A program made the translations under genes and the position numbers. Positions 60,034 to 64,000 of a stretch of 64,000 bases of DNA are shown in pieces; within the stretch, counting starts at the first letter, position 1, and every line of letters starts with the position of its first letter. The stretch is taken from the NCBI RefSeq assembly GCF_000221045.1, contig NC_015856.1, forward strand, positions 4,360,542 to 4,424,541. Direction: 5' to 3'. A model generated the notes under the pieces. The model searched no databases. It had not been told where the DNA came from and saw nothing but the letters and a program-made list of their open reading frames with translations. This DNA is from Collimonas fungivorans Ter331. GTDB lineage: Bacteria; Pseudomonadota; Gammaproteobacteria; Burkholderiales; Burkholderiaceae_D.

Positions 60034-60669
60034 ATGAATAAATTAGCAAAACTCGTCTTCGCTGCGTCCGCAGTCGTCGCACTCTCTGCCTCCGCGCAGG
60101 AAATCAAAGATATCCAGGCGGCTACTCCTAACAGCGCCTACGTGCAAGATGCACGCGGTGTAATCGCACGTGACCCGTACGGTCTGTGCTGGCACACCGG
60201 CTACTGGACACCAGCTGACTCGGTCCCAGGTTGCGACGGCGAAATCGCTCAAGCAGCTCCGGCTCCAGCCCCAGCTCCAGCACCGACTCCAGTTCCGCCA
60301 CCAGCTCCAGTATCGCAAAAGGTTACTTTCGCTGCTGACGCATTCTTTGACTTCGACAAAGCTGTCCTGAAGCCAGAAGGCAAAGCCAAGCTGGATGACC
60401 TGACATCGAAACTGGGCGCAATCAACCTGGAAGTCATCATCGCTGTTGGTCACACCGACTCGATCGGCTCCGTTGCTTACAACCAGAAGCTGTCGGTTCG
60501 CCGCGCTGAAGCTGTCAAGGCATACCTGGTGCACAAGGGTGTTGAAGCTAACCGTGTTTACACCGAAGGTAAGGGCAAGTCGCAACCGGTCGCTGACAAC
60601 AAGACCGCTGCTGGCCGCGCTAAAAACCGTCGCGTTGAAATCGAAGTTGTTGGTACACGTACCAACTAA
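60034..60669 (+). CDS. ompA: OmpA family outer-membrane protein, second copy
   Basis: This 211-aa protein has a signal peptide (about 1-21, ASAVVALSASAQ), the module SAYVQDARGVIARDPYGLCW and GYW-GCDG, a Pro/Ala hinge (PAPAPAPAPTPVPPPAPV) and an OmpA peptidoglycan-binding domain with FFDFDKAVLKPEGKAKLDDL, GHTDSIGSVAYNQKLSVRRA and GRAKNRRVEIEV. It lacks the Cys pair of the first copy. The strong GAGAGGAG site and the codon bias suggest very high expression, so this is probably the main OmpA. A strong terminator follows 20 bases after the stop. Confidence 0.93.
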   Translation: MNKLAKLVFAASAVVALSASAQEIKDIQAATPNSAYVQDARGVIARDPYGLCWHTGYWTPADSVPGCDGEIAQAAPAPAPAPAPTPVPPPAPVSQKVTFAADAFFDFDKAVLKPEGKAKLDDLTSKLGAINLEVIIAVGHTDSIGSVAYNQKLSVRRAEAVKAYLVHKGVEANRVYTEGKGKSQPVADNKTAAGRAKNRRVEIEVVGTRTN

Positions 60670-60688
60670 TCGATTCAGACTCGATCAG

Positions 60689-60714
60689 AACCCCGCCTCG
60701 GCGGGGTTTTTTTT
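60689..60714 (+). terminator. Rho-independent terminator of ompA
   Basis: AACCCCGCC pairs with GGCGGGGTT and is followed by eight T in total, a strong intrinsic terminator. Confidence 0.9.
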
Positions 60715-60804
60715 CGCACAAAAACAAGCGCAGCGAGCCAGCCCGGAAACTTTCGGCGATGGTTTTTAATCAGACAACAAACCGCAACACCGCACTTTCC
60801 AGCT

Positions 60805-61512
60805 ATGATTCAACCTATGAACGCAGACCCATCAGAACTCAAGAAATTCAGCGACCTGGCCCACCGGTGGTGGGATCCCGAATCCGAATTCCGCCCTCTG
60901 CATGAAATCAATCCCTTGCGCCTGGAGTGGATCAACTCGCGCGCCGCGCTGGCCGGCAAGCAGGTGCTCGATATCGGCTGCGGCGGCGGCATCCTGGCCG
61001 AATCCATGGCGCGCAAAGGCGCTGTCGTCACCGGCATCGACCTCTCCGACAAAGCCCTGAAGGTAGCCGACCTGCACAGCCTGGAATCCGGGGTCCAGGT
61101 CCGTTATGAAAAAATCGCCGCCGAAGAAATGGCCGGCCGCGAAGCCGGGCAATTCGATGTCGTGACCTGCATGGAAATGCTGGAGCACGTGCCCGACCCG
61201 GCATCCATAGTGCGCGCCTGCGCCACGCTGGTGAAACCAGGCGGACAAGTGTTCTTCTCGACCCTGAACCGCAACCTGAAAGCCTACCTGCAGGCAGTGC
61301 TGGCGGCCGAATACCTGCTGCGCATGCTGCCCAAGGGCACGCACGACTACGCCAAGTTCATCACGCCGGCAGAACTGGCGCAATTCGTCCGCAACGCCGG
61401 GCTGACGGTAGATGTCATGCGCGGCATGAGCTACAACCCGCTGACCCAGATCTATTCGCTCAACCAGGACACCAGCGTCAACTACCTGATGGCTTGCACC
61501 CGGCCTGCTTAA
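60805..61512 (+). CDS. ubiG: Ubiquinone biosynthesis O-methyltransferase UbiG
   Basis: UbiG performs both O-methylations of ubiquinone synthesis using SAM. The 235-aa form starts [20 protein letters not shown]; the second Met (60817) is the more usual family start and is equally possible. SAM motif I is [20 protein letters not shown], followed by [15 protein letters not shown], the family motif [17 protein letters not shown] and [20 protein letters not shown]. It lies 76 bases before gph, a pair conserved in Burkholderiales. Confidence 0.94.
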   Translation: MIQPMNADPSELKKFSDLAHRWWDPESEFRPLHEINPLRLEWINSRAALAGKQVLDIGCGGGILAESMARKGAVVTGIDLSDKALKVADLHSLESGVQVRYEKIAAEEMAGREAGQFDVVTCMEMLEHVPDPASIVRACATLVKPGGQVFFSTLNRNLKAYLQAVLAAEYLLRMLPKGTHDYAKFITPAELAQFVRNAGLTVDVMRGMSYNPLTQIYSLNQDTSVNYLMACTRPA

Positions 61513-61588
61513 CTGGCCCGACTAATTGCTTCCAGCCGGCGCCGCACTTGACCAGCACCGGTCGTTTTCTCGTATTTTAGGAACCCCC

Positions 61589-62263
61589 ATGCCCTTGCCA
61601 ATGCCGCGCGCCATCCTGTTTGATCTTGACGGTACGCTTGCCGACACGGCCCCGGACCTGGCTGCCGCACTGAACCGGTTGCGCCGCGACCGCGGCTTGA
61701 GCAGCACCCCGTACGAACAACTCAGGCCGCATACCTCGGCCGGCGCGCGCGGCATGATAGGCGCCGCCTTCGGCCTGAAACCGGGCGATCCCGATTATGA
61801 AGAATTGCGGGTCGGCTTCCTCGACCATTACGCCGCCGCGCTGGCGGTCGACAGCACCCTGTTCGAGGGCATACCGGCCTTGCTCAGCGACCTGCGCCAG
61901 CGCCGGCTCGGCTGGGGTGTAGTCACCAACAAGGCGGCCCGCTTCACTGATCCGCTGGTTTCCCAGATCGGCCTGGGAGATGCGGATTGCATCATCTCCG
62001 GCGACACCACGCCCCATGCAAAACCCCATCCGGAGCCGCTGCTGGAAGCGGCGCGGCGCCTCAAGCTGCAGCCGCAGGAATGCTGGTATGTGGGCGACGA
62101 CTTGCGCGATATCCAGGCTGGCCGCGCGGCCGGCATGGTTACCGTAGCCGCCGCCTGGGGTTATTGCGGTGAAAGCGCACCGGAATCCTGGGATGCGGAT
62201 GCGCTGATCGACACTCCCCAGCAATTGCTGGCTTTGCTGCCGCAAGCAATCTCGAAGAATTGA
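61589..62263 (+). CDS. gph: Phosphoglycolate phosphatase (HAD family)
   Basis: Gph removes phosphate from 2-phosphoglycolate arising from DNA repair and photorespiration-like reactions. The 224-aa protein has the HAD motif I FDLDGTLADTAPDL with Asp12 and Asp14, motif II region VVTNKAARF, motif III Lys in AKPHPEPLLEAARRL and motif IV VGDDLRDIQAGRAAGM. The ATG at 61589 has AGGA seven bases upstream. It follows ubiG. The family is broad and the substrate is assigned by context and sequence type. Confidence 0.9.
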   Translation: MPLPMPRAILFDLDGTLADTAPDLAAALNRLRRDRGLSSTPYEQLRPHTSAGARGMIGAAFGLKPGDPDYEELRVGFLDHYAAALAVDSTLFEGIPALLSDLRQRRLGWGVVTNKAARFTDPLVSQIGLGDADCIISGDTTPHAKPHPEPLLEAARRLKLQPQECWYVGDDLRDIQAGRAAGMVTVAAAWGYCGESAPESWDADALIDTPQQLLALLPQAISKN

Positions 62264-62327
62264 ATTAATCAGCGGGCAATACTGTCTGGCGGTATATTGT
62301 GGACATGCTTGCCCATAAGGAATAAAA

Positions 62328-64000
62328 ATGGCAAATATCCCCCGTCCTTCCTGGCTGCCGCGCGCAATGCGCTGGACCGGCATCGCAGTCATCGTGTTGC
62401 TGATGCTGGCCCTGATCAGCTGGCTGGCGGTGCCGCCGGTCGCCAAGCACCTGGTGGAACAACAGATCGAAGCCCAGCTCGGGCGCAAGGCGACGGTCGG
62501 CAAGATCGCCTTCAATCCTTTCAACCTGGCTCTGACGGTATCCGATTTCACGCTCTATGAGCAGGACAAGACTACCGCCGCCTTCTCGGCGAAAACGCTG
62601 GTGGTCAATGCCTCCTCGGCGTCACTGTTCCGGCTGGCGCCGGTGCTCAATGAAGCCAAGCTGGTCAATCCCAGCCTGCATGTCGTGCGCACCAGCGCCG
62701 ACGGCATCGGCCGCTACAATTTCTCCGACATCATCGACCGCATCCTGGCTAAGCCGAAGAACGACGATCCGACCCCGCTGTTTTCGGTATCGAATATCCA
62801 GCTGGAAAACGGCAGCATCAAGTTCGATGACAAGGTCACCAACAAGCTGGTCGACATCCAGGCGCTCAATATCGGCCTGCCCTATGTCTCGAATTTCCCG
62901 AGCAAGGTCGACACCTTCGTACAGCCGCATCTGTCGGCCAAGGTCAACGGCACGCCATTCGACCTGAAAGGCCGCAGCAAACCGTTCGCCGGCAGCCTGG
63001 AAACCTCGCTGGCGATCGATATCGACCAGCTCGATGTCGCCAGCTTCGTGGCGTTTTCGCCGGTGGCGCTGCCGCTGGTCATCCAGAGCACCAAGCTGTC
63101 GACCAATCTCGACCTGACCTTCCTGCGCAACAAGGACAAGCCGGAAGTATTGCTGTCGGGCGCGATCAAGCTGGCCGACGTCGCCCTGGCCGACAAGAAT
63201 GCGGCGCCGCTGCTCAAGGCGCAGGCGATCAATGCCCAGATCAACAAGCTCAATGTGCTCACCGGCGCCGCCGCGCTCGACCAGATCGAGATTCAGCAGC
63301 CGGAAGTCTGGGTCAACCTGAACGCCAGCGGCAGCCTGAACTGGGCGGCCCTGAGCACTCCCGCCGCAAAACAGGAGGTGAAACAGGAAATCGCCAAGGA
63401 TGCGCCGAAAAAGCCGGCCGGCGCGGCGCCGCAAATGAGCCTGGCCAAGCTCAGCATCCACAACGGCACGGTCAACTGGCTGGATGCCGCCAATGCTTCG
63501 CCGGCGCTCAACCTGCAGGTCAAGAACGTGGCGCTGCAAGCGAGCCGGCTGTCGATGGCGGCTGACGCCAAGCCGGCCACCGTGACCTTGTCCACCGGCG
63601 TGGAAAACGACCAGCATATCCAGTTCATCGGCCAGATCACTCCGGCCAAAGGCATCGTCGCCGGCAAGGCCAGCATCAATGCCCTGTCGCTCGCGCCTTA
63701 CCAGCCTTACGTCAACCGCTCGCTGGCAGCCGTGCTGTCCGGCCAGCTGTCGCTCAATACCTTGCTGGCGATCGACGGCAGCCGCATCCGCCTGCACCAG
63801 CTGGGCATCGATGTCGACGATCTCAAGGTGGCGGCAAAAACCAGCGCCGGCGGCAGCATAGGCGCCAAGAAAATCAGCCTGGAAAACGCCAGCGTCGATA
63901 CCGAAGCGCATATGTTCAACGCCGACGCCTTGCGCCTGGCCGGGATCCAGGGAGACGTCAAGCGCGATGCCCAGGGCAAGCTCAACCTGCAGCAATTCAT
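62328..64000 (+). CDS. DUF748 domain-containing membrane protein, 3' end outside window
   Basis: The frame from ATG 62328 stays open to the end of the window (557 codons seen). AAGGA precedes the start. One N-terminal membrane segment (about 17-38, GIAVIVLLMLALISWLAVPP) is followed by a large periplasmic part. It contains LGRKATVGKIAFNPFNLALT, SVSNIQLENGSIKFDD and AQMSLAKLSIHNGTVNWLDA, the AsmA-like/DUF748 pattern of long beta-rich proteins. AsmA relatives are thought to move lipids between membranes; for DUF748 the role is not established. It follows gph after 64 bases. Confidence 0.88.
   Translation, partial: MANIPRPSWLPRAMRWTGIAVIVLLMLALISWLAVPPVAKHLVEQQIEAQLGRKATVGKIAFNPFNLALTVSDFTLYEQDKTTAAFSAKTLVVNASSASLFRLAPVLNEAKLVNPSLHVVRTSADGIGRYNFSDIIDRILAKPKNDDPTPLFSVSNIQLENGSIKFDDKVTNKLVDIQALNIGLPYVSNFPSKVDTFVQPHLSAKVNGTPFDLKGRSKPFAGSLETSLAIDIDQLDVASFVAFSPVALPLVIQSTKLSTNLDLTFLRNKDKPEVLLSGAIKLADVALADKNAAPLLKAQAINAQINKLNVLTGAAALDQIEIQQPEVWVNLNASGSLNWAALSTPAAKQEVKQEIAKDAPKKPAGAAPQMSLAKLSIHNGTVNWLDAANASPALNLQVKNVALQASRLSMAADAKPATVTLSTGVENDQHIQFIGQITPAKGIVAGKASINALSLAPYQPYVNRSLAAVLSGQLSLNTLLAIDGSRIRLHQLGIDVDDLKVAAKTSAGGSIGAKKISLENASVDTEAHMFNADALRLAGIQGDVKRDAQGKLNLQQF

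Overview
The window looks like a chromosomal segment of a betaproteobacterium of the order Burkholderiales, most likely family Oxalobacteraceae and plausibly a Collimonas-like soil species. That placement is an inference from three things: the protein flavour, the gyrA-serC-pheA-hisC-tyrA-aroA-cmk-rpsA-ihfB supraoperon followed by lapA-lapB-ugd-rfaE1, and the CIRCE-controlled groESL. No rRNA or tRNA gene was found.

Layout. (1) Positions 1-1300 are a small graveyard: a 5'-cut ORF with a papain-like Cys/His/Asp pattern, the C-terminal stump of a tyrosine recombinase, an imperfect palindrome and an IS66 transposase fragment. (2) 1677-4137 holds groES-groEL with an overlapping sigma70/sigma32-like promoter and a perfect CIRCE operator, then two terminators and a REP-like palindrome. 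(3) 4300-6868 is metN-metI-metQ, a methionine ABC importer. (4) 6969-28200 is the accessory heart of the window: three tandem trimeric autotransporter adhesin (TAA) genes on the minus strand. TAA-3 (3634 aa) is a giant with no N-terminal head and about 3000 residues of Ser/Thr/Gly/Asn/Leu stalk. TAA-2 has 1391 aa. TAA-1 is split by the 12-base all-frame stop TTAATTAATTAA, which falls exactly at the end of a near-identical repeat and looks like an assembly join. Short ORFs with good ribosome binding sites lie about 250-270 bases upstream of TAA-2 and TAA-3. (5) 28248-37837 carries rbgA, a histone-deacetylase-like hydrolase, a moxR-DUF58-transglutaminase-mltB cluster, yaeQ, a DUF1415 gene and a small helix-turn-helix gene. 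(6) 37877-58640 is a minus-strand housekeeping block: cysM, comEA-like, rfaE1, ugd, lapB, lapA, ihfB, rpsA, cmk, a SWIM/SNF2 helicase, aroA, tyrA, hisC, pheA, serC and gyrA. (7) 59068-64000 on the plus strand has two OmpA-like genes, ubiG, gph and a DUF748 gene that runs off the right edge.

How the genes work together. Several blocks concern the cell envelope: TAAs for adhesion, MltB for peptidoglycan, rfaE1/ugd/lapA/lapB for LPS sugar supply and LPS control, and OmpA proteins for anchoring the outer membrane to peptidoglycan. The aro block joins shikimate, Phe/Tyr, His and Ser steps to cmk, rpsA and gyrA. Intergenic regions carry several palindromic repeats (4079, 30338, 38860, 58677), two of which are copies of one element.
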